64,000 nucleotides of DNA from Streptomyces sp. CG 926 (GTDB taxonomy: Bacteria; Actinomycetota; Actinomycetes; Streptomycetales; Streptomycetaceae): assembly GCF_003148825.1 (NCBI RefSeq), contig NZ_QGGZ01000011.1, positions 124,001-188,000 on the forward strand, given 5' to 3'. Made by a program: the position numbers and the translations under genes. The notes beneath the pieces are model-generated. The model was not told the DNA's origin and did not search any database. It saw only the letters and a program-made list of their open reading frames with translations. Every line of letters begins with the position of its first letter. Within the stretch, counting starts at the first letter, position 1. Below are positions 1 to 13,264 of this stretch, piece by piece.

Positions 1-576
1 CGCCGCCTCCCGACCGTACGAGGACTGGTGCGCGCCGGCGATGTCCAGCGCCTCCGCGTACGCGCCCGCCGGATTGCCCGCGTTGGCGATGCCCACCGGC
101 GCCATGTACATCGCCGCGCCGCAGTTGACGATGTTGCCGCTGCCGGCCTCACGGGGGTCTACGTGCGCGTAGTGCAGCCGGGCCACGATCCACTTCTCGG
201 CGAGGAAGATCCGCTGGAGCGGGAGGGCCTCGGCTTCGAGTTCGGGGATCCAGCGGGGGTTGGTCATCAGGTCCGGGACCAGGTGTTCGGCGACGGCGTA
301 GGCGTCGAGGTGGTCGCGTACCGCCTCGTAGACCCGTACCAGCGCGTGCGTCATCAAGGTGTCGTCCGTGACGTGCCCGTCGCCCTTGTGGTACGGCGCG
401 ATGGGGCGGGCCGTGCGCCAGTCCTCGTGCCAGGGGCCGACGATGCCGTGCACGCGGCCGCCGTGCCGTTCCGCGATCTGGTCCGGGGTCCAGCCCTCCA
501 CCGGACCGCCGAGCGCGTCGCCGACGGCGGCCCCGACGAGAGCGCCGCGGGCCCGGTCCTCCAACGTGAGCGTCAT
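1..576 (-). CDS. ADP-ribosylglycohydrolase family protein (3' end beyond window)
   Basis: The first 192 codons of a DraG/ARH-family protein that runs off the left edge. The N-terminus carries GALVGAAVGDALGGP, the family's first glycine-rich helix, and VTDDTLMTHAL, the T-D-D metal-ligand motif that holds the binuclear magnesium site. Family members remove ADP-ribose from protein side chains or cleave small ADP-ribosylated molecules; the substrate here cannot be read. The start is an ATG lying 8 bp from the stop of the next upstream gene, so it is probably the last gene of a three-gene operon of paralogues. Confidence 0.85.
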   Translation of the reverse strand, partial: MTLTLEDRARGALVGAAVGDALGGPVEGWTPDQIAERHGGRVHGIVGPWHEDWRTARPIAPYHKGDGHVTDDTLMTHALVRVYEAVRDHLDAYAVAEHLVPDLMTNPRWIPELEAEALPLQRIFLAEKWIVARLHYAHVDPREAGSGNIVNCGAAMYMAPVGIANAGNPAGAYAEALDIAGAHQSSYGREAA

Positions 577-583
577 GTCCGAA

Positions 584-2065
584 TCATCCCTTGGGTGAGG
601 TGAGTTCCGTGGCCGCGAGGAGCGCGGCGAGTTCCACGAGGTCGGTGCCGGCGAGGCGGGGGAGCGCGCAGCCGGACAGTGTGCGGCAGGCCTCGCGCCA
701 GGCGGCGGGGATCGAGTCGCCGCCGCCGAGGACGCCGGTCAGCGCGCCGGCCAGGGCGGGGGCGGAGTCCGCGACGCGGGACAGGCAGGCGGCGGCCGGG
801 ACGGCCTCGGCCATCCTGCCGCGGGCGGCGGTGGCGAGGGCGAGGGCCACGGGGACGGTCTCGGCGGCGGCGATCCCGTAGCTGTAGACGTGGTCGACGA
901 TCTCGTGTTCGAGGGTGGGGACGATGGCGAAGGCGCCGCCGTCCTTGTGGGTACGGGCGAGGCGGACGGCGTGCCGGGCGTTGCGGCCGATCTCGGTGGT
1001 CTCGGGGAGCTGTTCGAGGGCGGCGTCCACGGCGGCGTCGACCGCGTCGTCGGTACCGGTGGCGCTCAAGGCGGTGGCGATGGCGGCGGCCATGGCACGG
1101 GCGCCGTGCACCCCGTCGCCGTCCTGGGTGTAGCGGGCGTCGAACTCGGCGAGGTCGGCCGCCGCGCGGGCGTCGCCGGGGTGGACGACGGCGAGGACGC
1201 AGGCGCGGACGCAGGCGGCGTCGTCGAAGTAGTGCGGGTTGTCGTGGCCGGTGGCGGGCGGGCGCAGACCGGTGGCGAGATTGCCGAGGCCGGCGCGGAC
1301 GGAGATCCGGGCACGCAGGGGGAGGACGGCGGACTCGACCTCGGGGGCGCGTTCCGCCGCGGCGGCGACCTCGGAGGCCAGGGCGTTCCACGCGAGGTCG
1401 ATGGCCGCGCGCATCCTCCTCGACCTGCTGAGGTCGCTGAGGAGGACGCCGGCGGCGGTGAGCACGGACTCGGCGACGAAGGCGGCCCATTCGGCGTCGT
1501 CGGAGGGGCCGAGGCGCAGGGGTTCGGGGGGCTGGTTGAGGGCGATGGGGACGGGGAGGGTGGTGGTGGCGTTCTGCTCGGCGAAGGTGTCGAGCTCGCG
1601 GGTCAGGCGGCGGGTCCACTCGGGCATCCGGCTGGCGCGGTGGCGGGCGGCGGGCCACCCGGCCGCGTCGCCTGCGGCGAGCCCGAGGAGGAGGCCTTCG
1701 ATGGGTCGGGCCGGACCCCCTGCGGGGAGCTCGGCGGGATGTTCCCGGGTCAGGCTCCCGGCCCCGGCCCGGACCACGATCCGGGACCCCGTCCCGGGGG
1801 CGGGGGCGAGGCCGCCCCCGGCCGGGGCAGGCCCGGCGATCCGGGACCCCGTCCCCGGGATCGGGTGCGCCGGGCGCGTCGACAGCGTGCGCGGGGGCGC
1901 CGAGGCCCAGGCCTGACCGGCCGGAGCCAGGCCTACGGGCCCCTGCTCGCCCGGCACCGCGCCCCCGGACCGCGGCTCCGCCGGGGCCGTCCCGTCCGGT
2001 CCGGCGGGGGCCGGGTTCGGCTTCGGCGGGGGTGTGGTGGTCACGTCGTCCGGGGAGAGGGTCAT
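584..2065 (-). CDS. ADP-ribosylglycohydrolase-like protein with long Pro/Ala-rich N-terminus
   Basis: A 493-residue member of the same family as its two neighbours, with its ATG overlapping the upstream stop (ATGA). The first 120 or so residues are a low-complexity Pro/Ala/Gly stretch with a repeated PGTGSRI element. The fold starts near GLLLGLAAGDAAG. The first metal motif reads SDDAEW instead of TDDT. The C-terminal D-x-D-T motif, intact in the neighbour as GRDADTTAAVAG, reads RVADSAPALAG here. Catalysis may therefore be lost or altered; this is inferred by eye from comparing the paralogues. It may act as a non-catalytic partner. Confidence 0.75.
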   Translation of the reverse strand: MTLSPDDVTTTPPPKPNPAPAGPDGTAPAEPRSGGAVPGEQGPVGLAPAGQAWASAPPRTLSTRPAHPIPGTGSRIAGPAPAGGGLAPAPGTGSRIVVRAGAGSLTREHPAELPAGGPARPIEGLLLGLAAGDAAGWPAARHRASRMPEWTRRLTRELDTFAEQNATTTLPVPIALNQPPEPLRLGPSDDAEWAAFVAESVLTAAGVLLSDLSRSRRMRAAIDLAWNALASEVAAAAERAPEVESAVLPLRARISVRAGLGNLATGLRPPATGHDNPHYFDDAACVRACVLAVVHPGDARAAADLAEFDARYTQDGDGVHGARAMAAAIATALSATGTDDAVDAAVDAALEQLPETTEIGRNARHAVRLARTHKDGGAFAIVPTLEHEIVDHVYSYGIAAAETVPVALALATAARGRMAEAVPAAACLSRVADSAPALAGALTGVLGGGDSIPAAWREACRTLSGCALPRLAGTDLVELAALLAATELTSPKG

Positions 2066-3057
2066 CGGGCGGCCTCGCATTCCGGGGTGAGGAGGTCCGC
2101 GATGTCCAGGACGTGGTAGCCCCGCATCGACGGGAGGCAGCTGCCGCGGACCGGGCCGATGGCCGAGGACCAGGCGGCGGGGATCGCGGCGGCGCCCGAC
2201 AGCGCGCCGGCCAGGGCGCCCGCCACCGCCGCCGTGGTGTCGGCGTCGCGGCCCATGTTCACGGCGGTGAGGACGGAGGACGGGAAGTCGCCCCGGCAGG
2301 CGGCGAAGGCGCCGAAGGCCAGGCCCACCGCCTCGGGGGCCAGGTCGGTCCACGGGTAGCCGCCGATGACCACCGCCGAGCGCACCGCCCGTTCGCCGCG
2401 CGGGGCGGCGGTGACCGCCCGGCGCAGGGAGCGGGCCGTCCACGAGTCGGACGGGATGACGGACAGGGCCGCCGAGACCACCGAGGCGGGGGAGCCGCCG
2501 GCCATGGCCGCGGCCACGCCCGCCGCGACCGCCTGGCCGCCGTAGATGCCCTCGCCGTCGTGGCTGACCGAGCCGTCGATGGCGACGAGCCGGGCCGCTT
2601 CCGCGGGCCGGCCCGCGGCGAAGACGCCGAACGGCGCGGCCCGCATGGCCAGGCCGTCCGACCAGGCGTGCCGGTGCTGGGCCGAGATGGGCGCGGCCAG
2701 GCCCCGGCGGAGGTTCTCCAGGGTGCCGCGCTCGGAGAATCCGGCGCCCCGGAACGGGCCTTCGTCGAGGTCGGCGATCCAGTGGTGCCAGGCCCGCTCC
2801 ACATGGGAGACGGTGAGCGCCGAGCCGTGGCGGGCCAACAGCAGCCCGGAGAAGATCGCGTACTCGGTGTCGTCCGTGCCCGCCGGGTCCTCCGACACGA
2901 AACCCTCGATGCGGCCCCACTTGGCCCGGATCTCCGACGGCTTCATGTTCTCCGCGGGAGCGCCCAGCGCATCGCCCACCGCGAGTCCGAGAAGAGCGCC
3001 CCTGGCCCGTTCGAGGAGGACCTGCGGATTGCATGCAATCAGCTTCATCGGCTCCAT
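2062..3057 (-). CDS. ADP-ribosylglycohydrolase family protein
   Basis: A 331-residue, full-length DraG/ARH-type hydrolase. The glycine-rich ARGALLGLAVGDALG lies near the N-terminus, the first metal motif is GTDDTEYA, and the second is GRDADTTAAVAGALAG near the C-terminus, so the binuclear Mg site looks complete. The ATG at 3057 is chosen because GGGAGAGG lies 6 bases upstream; a second ATG at 3048 is possible. It is first in the three-gene operon (stop overlaps the next ATG) and is transcribed away from the VIT1-type transporter. The substrate is unknown. Confidence 0.85.
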   Translation of the reverse strand: MEPMKLIACNPQVLLERARGALLGLAVGDALGAPAENMKPSEIRAKWGRIEGFVSEDPAGTDDTEYAIFSGLLLARHGSALTVSHVERAWHHWIADLDEGPFRGAGFSERGTLENLRRGLAAPISAQHRHAWSDGLAMRAAPFGVFAAGRPAEAARLVAIDGSVSHDGEGIYGGQAVAAGVAAAMAGGSPASVVSAALSVIPSDSWTARSLRRAVTAAPRGERAVRSAVVIGGYPWTDLAPEAVGLAFGAFAACRGDFPSSVLTAVNMGRDADTTAAVAGALAGALSGAAAIPAAWSSAIGPVRGSCLPSMRGYHVLDIADLLTPECEAAR

Positions 3058-3307
3058 GGCGCGCCTCTCCCACATTCGATGGGGCTCATCATGAGCCCTT
3101 GGGGGATTTGTGCCATGGCATGTGGTTTGTCGCCTGTCGCGAAACACCCCGCGAACACCCCCGTCACCCGGTCGCCGACCCACAAAAGCCCAGGTAAGTA
3201 CGGCCTTCCTTGCTGGCGGGCGACAGAAATCGTGCGTAGTTTCGAGGTGTTCAGGGGGAGCGGGGCGCGTCTCGGCGTCCGTTCGCACATTTGGGGAGAT
3301 TCCACGC

Positions 3308-4039
3308 ATGTCCATCATCGACATCGAAGCACCACTGCACACCGCCCACCGTGACAACCACACCCACCGTGACGTCAACGGTGGATGGCTGCGGCCGGCC
3401 GTCTTCGGTGCCATGGACGGGCTCGTCTCCAACCTCGCCCTGATGACCGGCGTGGCGGGCGGCGCCGTCGCCCCGCAGACCGTCGTCATCACGGGGCTGG
3501 CGGGTCTCGCGGCCGGTGCCTTCTCGATGGCGGCCGGCGAATACACCTCCGTCGCCTCGCAGCGCGAACTGGTCCTCGCCGAACTGGACGTGGAGCGTCA
3601 GCAGTTGCTGGGGCACCCGATCGACGAGATGGAGGAGCTCGCCGAGCTCTACGTCTCGCGCGGGGTCGAGCCGCCGCTCGCCCGCGAGGTCGCCATGCAG
3701 CTGTCGCGCGACCCCGAGCAGGCGCTGGAGATCCACGCCCGCGAGGAGCTCGGGATCGACCCCGACGACCTGCCCTCGCCGCTGGTCGCCGCCGTCTCGT
3801 CCTTCGGCTCCTTCGCGCTGGGCGCGCTGCTGCCCGTGCTGCCGTACCTGCTCGGCGCCACGGCCCTGTGGCCCGCCGTGCTGCTCGCGCTGGTCGGGCT
3901 CTTCGCCTGCGGTGCGGTCGTCTCCCGGGTCACCGCCCGGTCCTGGTGGTACAGCGGTGTACGCCAGCTGGTCCTGGGCGGCGCGGCCGCGGGTGTGACG
4001 TACATCCTGGGAACCTGGATCGGTGCAGCCATAGGCTGA
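3308..4039 (+). CDS. VIT1/CCC1-family membrane transporter
   Basis: A 243-residue membrane protein of the vacuolar iron transporter (VIT1/CCC1) family, which moves Fe2+ or Mn2+ across membranes. The family signature AVFGAMDGLVSNLALMTG forms the first membrane helix, followed by a second helix with GLAGLAAGAFSMAAGEY. A charged cytoplasmic domain (about residues 75-145) with many Glu residues matches the metal-binding domain between the second and third helices. Two or three further hydrophobic segments end the protein. The ATG is preceded by GGGGAGA. A hairpin about 50 bp after the stop probably ends the transcript. Confidence 0.85.
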   Translation: MSIIDIEAPLHTAHRDNHTHRDVNGGWLRPAVFGAMDGLVSNLALMTGVAGGAVAPQTVVITGLAGLAAGAFSMAAGEYTSVASQRELVLAELDVERQQLLGHPIDEMEELAELYVSRGVEPPLAREVAMQLSRDPEQALEIHAREELGIDPDDLPSPLVAAVSSFGSFALGALLPVLPYLLGATALWPAVLLALVGLFACGAVVSRVTARSWWYSGVRQLVLGGAAAGVTYILGTWIGAAIG

Positions 4040-4089
4040 CCGCCGCTGGAGTGAGACACTATGCAGTAGGCAACATAAGTAGTCCGTTA

Positions 4090-4119
4090 CCCGGCGGTTT
4101 CGAATCCGTGTCCGCCGGG
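4090..4119 (+). terminator. hairpin after VIT1-type gene
   Basis: CCCGGCGG (4090-4097) pairs perfectly with CCGCCGGG (4112-4119) across a 14-base loop. It lies just after the transporter gene and has no T-tract, which is usual in Streptomyces. The rest of the 4040-4355 gap holds the gltB promoter region. Confidence 0.45.
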
Positions 4120-4275
4120 AATCACACCAGGGCTCCGGGCAACGATGCCCGCCCTGCACCGGGACCTCCGCCTCGCGCGATACCGCCGTAGAGCGCCGCG
4201 AAAGTCCCCTCTTTCTGCCTCGCGCAGTCCGCATGCTGGAATGACGTATCCGCTTCTCGGGATTGTCGTCATCAT

Positions 4276-4291
4276 GTAATCTGCACGAAAT
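4276..4291 (+). promoter_or_regulatory. GlnR-like box upstream of gltB
   Basis: GTAAT-CTGCAC-GAAAT matches 8 of 10 fixed positions of the Streptomyces GlnR half-site pair gTnAc-n6-GaAAc and sits 65 bp before the gltB start. The motif is seen in the sequence; binding is inferred. With two mismatches, chance occurrence cannot be excluded. Confidence 0.3.
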
Positions 4292-4355
4292 TTCGCAGAG
4301 GGCCAACGTCGTCCCTCGGCTATGCACATATGCCACGACGACGACGGGAGAGCCG

Positions 4356-8943
<4,588 letters not shown>

Positions 8944-8951
<8 letters not shown>

Positions 8952-10404
8952 CCCGAAGGGCTTCCTCACCACCCCGCGCGAGACCGCCTGCACCCGTCCC
9001 GTAGCCGACCGGCTGAAGGACTGGAACGAGGTCTACGTCCCGGGCTCGCTGCTGCCGATCATCAGCAAGCAGGCCGGCCGCTGCATGGACTGCGGCATCC
9101 CGTTCTGCCACAACGGGTGCCCGCTCGGGAACCTGATCCCGGAGTGGAACGACTTCTCGTACCGCGAGGACTGGACCGCCGCGTCCGAGCGTCTGCACGC
9201 GACGAACAACTTCCCGGAGTTCACCGGGCGGCTGTGCCCGGCCCCGTGCGAGTCGGCGTGCGTGCTCGGCATCAACCAGCCCGCCGTCACCATCAAGAAC
9301 GTCGAAGTCTCGATCATCGACAAGGCGTGGGACAACGGCGACGTCACCCCGCAGGCGCCGGAGCGGCTGTCCGGCAAGACCGCCGCCGTCATCGGCTCGG
9401 GCCCGGCGGGTCTCGCCGCCGCCCAGCAGCTGACCCGGGCCGGCCACACCGTGGTCGTGTACGAGCGCGCGGACCGCATCGGCGGCCTGCTGCGCTACGG
9501 CATCCCCGAGTTCAAGATGGAGAAGGTGCACATCAACCGCCGCATCGAGCAGATGCGCGCGGAGGGCACCAAGTTCCGCACCGGCATCGAGGTCGGCCGC
9601 GACATCACCGCCACCGACCTGCGCAAGCGGTTCGACGCGGTGGTCATCGCGGCGGGCGCGACCGTCTCCCGCGACCTGCCGGTCCCGGGCCGCGAGCTGA
9701 ACGGCATCCACTTCGCGATGGAGTACCTGCCGCTCTCCAACAAGGTCCAGGAGGGCGACTTCATGGCGCCCCCCATCACGGCCGAGGGCAAGCACGTGGT
9801 CGTCATCGGCGGTGGCGACACCGGCGCGGACTGCGTGGGCACCGCCCACCGCCAGGGCGCGGCCTCGGTCACGCAGCTGGAGATCATGCCCAAGCCGGGC
9901 GAGGACCGCAACGCCAACCAGCCGTGGCCGACCTTCCCGATGCTCTACAAGGTCACCTCGGCCCACGAGGAGGGCGGCGAGCGGGTCTACTCCGTCTCCA
10001 CCACCCACTTCGAGGGTGACGAGGACGGCAACGTCCAGTCCCTCCACCTGGTCGAGGTCGCCTTCGAGGACGGCAAGCTCGTCCAGAAGCCGGGCACCGA
10101 GCGCGTCCTCCCCGCGCAGCTGGTGACCCTGGCGATGGGCTTCACGGGCACCGACCAGGCGAACGGCCTGACCCAGCAGTTCGGCCTGGAGATGGACGCC
10201 CGCGGCAACATCGACCGCGACGCCTCCTACGCGACCAACGTCGACGGCGTCTTCGTCGCCGGTGACGCGGGCCGCGGCCAGTCGCTCATCGTCTGGGCCA
10301 TCGCGGAAGGCCGCTCGGCCGCCCGCGGCGTGGACCGCTTCCTGACCGGCAGCAGCGCCCTCCCGTACCCGGTCAAGCCGACGGACCGCTCCCTGACGGT
10401 GTAG
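8944..10404 (+). CDS. gltD: Glutamate synthase small subunit
   Basis: A 486-residue beta subunit that passes electrons from NADPH through FAD and Fe-S centres to GltB. Two N-terminal cysteine clusters, Cys47/50/55/59 (CMDCGIPFCHNGC) and Cys98/102/106 (CPAPCESAC), are the Fe-S ligands. GSGPAGLAAA (from residue 151) is the FAD dinucleotide fold and GGGDTGADCVG the NADPH site. Length and motifs are standard. It overlaps gltB by 8 bp. A strong hairpin 120 bp downstream closes the operon. Confidence 0.98.
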
Positions 10405-10526
10405 GCCCTTCTCAACGCCGTGCTCGCACCGACCGGCGGTGCGGGGACCGGGCCACCGGCAGTACCCCCGCCTCGCGAAGGGCGGGACCCCTCATACGGT
10501 CCGCACAAGGGCGTGCGGAACTCCGA

Positions 10527-10570
10527 CACAGCGCCCGCCACGTCCCCGACCAGGGGTGGCGGGCGCTGTG
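10527..10570 (+). terminator. 15-bp hairpin between convergent genes
   Basis: CACAGCGCCCGCCAC (10527-10541) pairs perfectly with GTGGCGGGCGCTGTG (10556-10570) over a 14-base loop. It lies between the ends of gltD and the convergent small membrane-protein gene and could serve both strands. A smaller hairpin (CCGCAC/GTGCGG) precedes it at 10501-10518. Confidence 0.75.
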
Positions 10571-10591
10571 GCGTCCGGAAGAGGTCCACGA

Positions 10592-10900
10592 TCAGGGCCG
10601 GTGTACGCGATGCAGCCGTACGAAGGTGGCCCCCGCGGCGACAAGCGCCACCACTGCGATGCGGAGGGCGAGGTCATAGGGCGAGGCCGGGGCGTCTGCC
10701 GCCCACGTGACCGCATCGGCGTCCGTGGTCATGCTGCGGACCGGGGTGGCGGCATCGGCGGGCCACACGACTGCGATGACGCTGCCCAACGCCGTGGTGA
10801 GTGCGCCGATCGCCCAGGCACTCCCGGTGGGCCGCGGGTTGATGTGGGGGACGAGGACGATGCGTCCGTTCCCGGGCGTGCCGACGTCGATCAATGACAT
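10592..10900 (-). CDS. Small two-helix membrane protein, unknown function
   Basis: A 102-residue protein I cannot assign to a family. It starts MSLIDVGTPGNGRIVLVPH, then has a hydrophobic segment (about residues 27-49), a polar stretch of some 30 residues, and a second hydrophobic segment (about 74-93) ending in a short basic tail. The ATG has GGAG 9 bases upstream. It lies at the left of an accessory-looking islet. Small two-helix proteins of this kind are common among the Spd-type genes of actinomycete mobile elements, but that link is only a guess. Confidence 0.55.
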   Translation of the reverse strand: MSLIDVGTPGNGRIVLVPHINPRPTGSAWAIGALTTALGSVIAVVWPADAATPVRSMTTDADAVTWAADAPASPYDLALRIAVVALVAAGATFVRLHRVHRP

Positions 10901-11115
10901 GATGAAGCTCCATTGTCGCTTGCTCTGGTGGGCGTCCCGTAAGGCTGGCCCCAAACATGGCGATGATGGACTGGGAGGGCCGTTGGAGCGGCCCTCCCAA
11001 CCCTCTCCTGCGCTTCCGCTGAGCGTACCGCAGTCGAGACGCCGAGAAGCCGTTTCCTGGAAGTGGGTTCGTCGGCGATGTTCTTCAACTCCCGCTCCAT
11101 GATCAGACGTTCCAT
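10891..11115 (-). CDS. Possible small charged ORF, unknown
   Basis: A 74-codon frame starting MERLIMERELKNIADEP, divergent from the DGQHR gene and sharing its repeat-bearing upstream region. The first 35 residues are charged and plausible. The second half runs through a perfect 11-bp hairpin and overlaps the next gene's start, which is unusual. It may be a decayed gene. No strong ribosome site is seen. The 10901-11361 gap otherwise holds the hairpin at 10972-10999 and the palindromes at 11158-11309. Confidence 0.25.
   Translation of the reverse strand: MERLIMERELKNIADEPTSRKRLLGVSTAVRSAEAQERVGRAAPTALPVHHRHVWGQPYGTPTRASDNGASSCH
10972..10999. terminator. Perfect 11-bp hairpin
   Basis: TGGGAGGGCCG (10972-10982) and CGGCCCTCCCA (10989-10999) with a 6-base loop. 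It has terminator-like stability and sits about 70 bp upstream of the small membrane-protein gene (minus strand). It may insulate that gene or end a short divergent transcript. Confidence 0.5.
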
Positions 11116-11157
11116 GGTGCTCGACCTATCCGGCTGCGGGGTGCATGGATCACCCAA

Positions 11158-11309
11158 TGCCAACCCGTAGTTGGCATGCGCTAGTTGGGTCGAGCCCCTC
11201 CGAAACTCAACTGCGGGCGGTTAGTCTGTACCCGCAGTTGGCGTGACCCCATTGGGTTGGCCCACTCCAACACCCAACTGCGGGTGGCTAGTCTGTATCC
11301 ACAGGTGGG
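11158..11309. promoter_or_regulatory. Related palindromes upstream of DGQHR gene (putative operators)
   Basis: Element A (11208-11241) has perfect 10-bp arms, CAACTGCGGG and CCCGCAGTTG, around a 13-base centre containing TAGTCTGTA. Element B (11275-11309) repeats it 67 bp later with a few changes (CAACTGCGGGTGGCTAGTCT, then CCACAGGTGG). A third palindrome, TGCCAA-n7-TTGGCA, lies at 11158-11176. Repeated palindromes 50-200 bp before a gene are typical operators. The gene's own DndB-like product is a candidate binder, since DndB represses the dnd genes in phosphorothioate systems (family knowledge). Confidence 0.55.
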
Positions 11310-11361
11310 TAGAGGTGGTTGCAGCGCGCCTGCGGCGCGAATAACAACGATGAGGTGGAAC

Positions 11362-12585
11362 ATGTCCGATCCTGTCCGCACTGGTCTGCCCGTCACGGTG
11401 ATGGAAGTTCGACCACATCTGGCCCTTGGCGTGCTGGACTGGGAAAGCGTCCTCGCCATCGTGCACGACCCGCGCCTGGTGGAGTTGTCCATGTCGGGGC
11501 GAGTGGATCTGGGGCTCGGTGAGTACGGGGAGCTGCGGAGTCAAGTTCAGCGCTTGATCGGGACCGGGGCTACGGCGAAAGCGAAGAACATCGGTTCCTA
11601 TGCCGAGTATCTGGCGGGGGGAATCAAGGGGAAGTTCGGGCACGGCTGGTCCGTGCCACCCCTCACCTTGTGGTGCCCACGGCCGCTGGCCATCGACAAG
11701 TCGGGCAAGACGCATCTGCCCCTACGAGATCTCATCATCGCCGTCGATGCCGAGACTCAAATCGCTGCGATGCACCGTGTTCGCAAGGGATATCGCGAGT
11801 ACGGCCTTGAGGGATTCGACTTCGCGCAGGTGAATGCCGCCTTCGAGATCTTCCACGGCGTCTCGACCTCGGATGCGCGGCAGATCTTCCATGATCGGAA
11901 TCTCAAGGGTGTGCCGGTCGACAAGTCCCTTGCACTCTCAATGGATGCGCGAGACCTTGCCACGGCTGTCACGCGCGAGCTGGTGGCCACCACGATGGTC
12001 AACTTGAAGGGTGAGGTGTTGCCCTTTTCCCGGTTCGTCCTCAGCAGCAGGCGTCAGATCGGGAAGACCGCCACGGAGTGGGTGACGCTGTCTGCCCTCC
12101 GGACCCTTGTGGTCACCACCTTGCTCGGGAAGTCGGGTATCCAGTCCACGTCCGGCGGAGTATCGGCGTCCGACCTGACGGAGGAGCTCACCGAGCAGCA
12201 AGTGCACCACGAGGTCTCCACGCTGTTGGCCGAGGTCATCGACAGGTTTGTGGTCGAGCTGTCCGAGCGGCAGGCCATTGCGACGCCTGCTGTCCTCGCC
12301 GGCCTTGGGGCTGCTCTCCATCATGCGATGCCTTGGTCGGCTTCGGGTACTGAGAACCCGCTGGATCGGGACGGGGTGATGAGACTCCTGGACGACGTGC
12401 GGTGGGAGCGAGATGCCCGTTACTGGGGTGGGGTCGCGGCTACCGTCCGGTCTGACGGCAAGGTGACCTGGGGCGGGGGCGCCAAGGACTCGGGATACAA
12501 GGTCTATGAGGCACTCACCCGTCCGGACTCGCGGGTGGGGCGCAGGGTCCGGGGTCTCCCCGAGCTACCTACGGACATTGCCTGA
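11362..12585 (+). CDS. DGQHR-domain (DndB-like) protein, orphan
   Basis: A 407-residue protein matching the DndB/DGQHR pattern. AVDAETQIAAMHRV (residues 127-140) sits where the D-G-Q-H-R motif is expected. It is followed about 30 residues later by the family-like FEIFHGVSTSDARQIFHD, an N-x3-(V)P-V-x-K-S-L segment, and then a KQxxT-like segment, SSRRQIGKTATEW. DndB proteins regulate DNA phosphorothioation clusters, and other DGQHR proteins occur in defence islands. No dndACDE partners are nearby, so the role is unknown. The ATG has GAGGTGG upstream. Codon use is visibly less GC-rich than in neighbours, suggesting transfer. Confidence 0.6.
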   Translation: MSDPVRTGLPVTVMEVRPHLALGVLDWESVLAIVHDPRLVELSMSGRVDLGLGEYGELRSQVQRLIGTGATAKAKNIGSYAEYLAGGIKGKFGHGWSVPPLTLWCPRPLAIDKSGKTHLPLRDLIIAVDAETQIAAMHRVRKGYREYGLEGFDFAQVNAAFEIFHGVSTSDARQIFHDRNLKGVPVDKSLALSMDARDLATAVTRELVATTMVNLKGEVLPFSRFVLSSRRQIGKTATEWVTLSALRTLVVTTLLGKSGIQSTSGGVSASDLTEELTEQQVHHEVSTLLAEVIDRFVVELSERQAIATPAVLAGLGAALHHAMPWSASGTENPLDRDGVMRLLDDVRWERDARYWGGVAATVRSDGKVTWGGGAKDSGYKVYEALTRPDSRVGRRVRGLPELPTDIA

Positions 12586-12717
12586 TGTTCCCATGCATAG
12601 CCACACTCTCGACGAGCCACTGACTCGCCCAGGGTGTCACCCGCGAGTGGGAAAGGGGCACCGAGCTCGCGGGGGCCGGTCCCGTCCTCGTGGTCCAGGC
12701 TTCGGCGGGGGCTCCGG

Positions 12718-13264
12718 TCAGCCGGGCCGTGAAGGGTCGAGCCTGATCTCGTAGCGCAATTGCTGTCGTCCGGCGGGCATCAGGATCAGGTCCGCCTGGA
12801 GGGGGCGGTCCGCCGCGTCGTAGGTCGTGCGGGCCAGACGGGCACCGGTTCGCCCGCCGCGAGGCGCAGTCGCTCGCGCTCCTCCTCCAGCGGCGCCGCG
12901 CCGTCACGTCCTCGACGACCCGCACGCCGACGTGCCCGAGGGCGGCCAACAGGGTCACGGCGCCGCCGCGGATCTTCGCCGTGCCGGCGAGAGCGGTGCC
13001 GCCGGCGATCTCCAGGGGGTAGTAGGTGTTCGTCAACTCGGTCGGCTCGCCGTCGAGTTCGATGATCCTGCGGCGCATCACGACCGTACTTCCGACCGGC
13101 AGGCCGAGCATGGCGGCGACCTCGGCGGGAGCTGCCACTTCTCCCGCATGCGCGATGCGCTGACCGCCCCGCCGCCCGTTCGCCGCGGCCTCCTCCGTCC
13201 ACGCGTCCGCCGCGCCGGGCGGCCGGGCGGTCAGGTACGGCAGTGACTTACTGGTCCACTCCAT
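12718..13264 (-). pseudogene. UTRA-domain GntR/HutC-type regulator, broken by two frameshifts
   Basis: Starts MEWTSKSLPYLTARP and carries a UTRA ligand-binding domain (VVMRRRIIELDGEPTELTN, then VVEDVTARR) without an N-terminal helix-turn-helix. Stand-alone UTRA proteins of this type occur in actinomycete integrative elements (family knowledge). After residue 124 the homologous sequence continues in a second frame (PLEEERERLRLAAGEPV), then in a third (ARTTYDAADRPLQADLILMP), ending EIRLDPSRPG at 12718. Each junction is explained by loss of one base (near 12890 and in a C-run near 12835). It overlaps the hydrolase gene by 17 bp. Sequencing error is the alternative. Confidence 0.7.

Noticed and set aside
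10592..13264. Complete integrative element (AICE)
   Set aside because: No integrase, replication or tra gene, no tRNA and no flanking att repeats were seen; at most a remnant.
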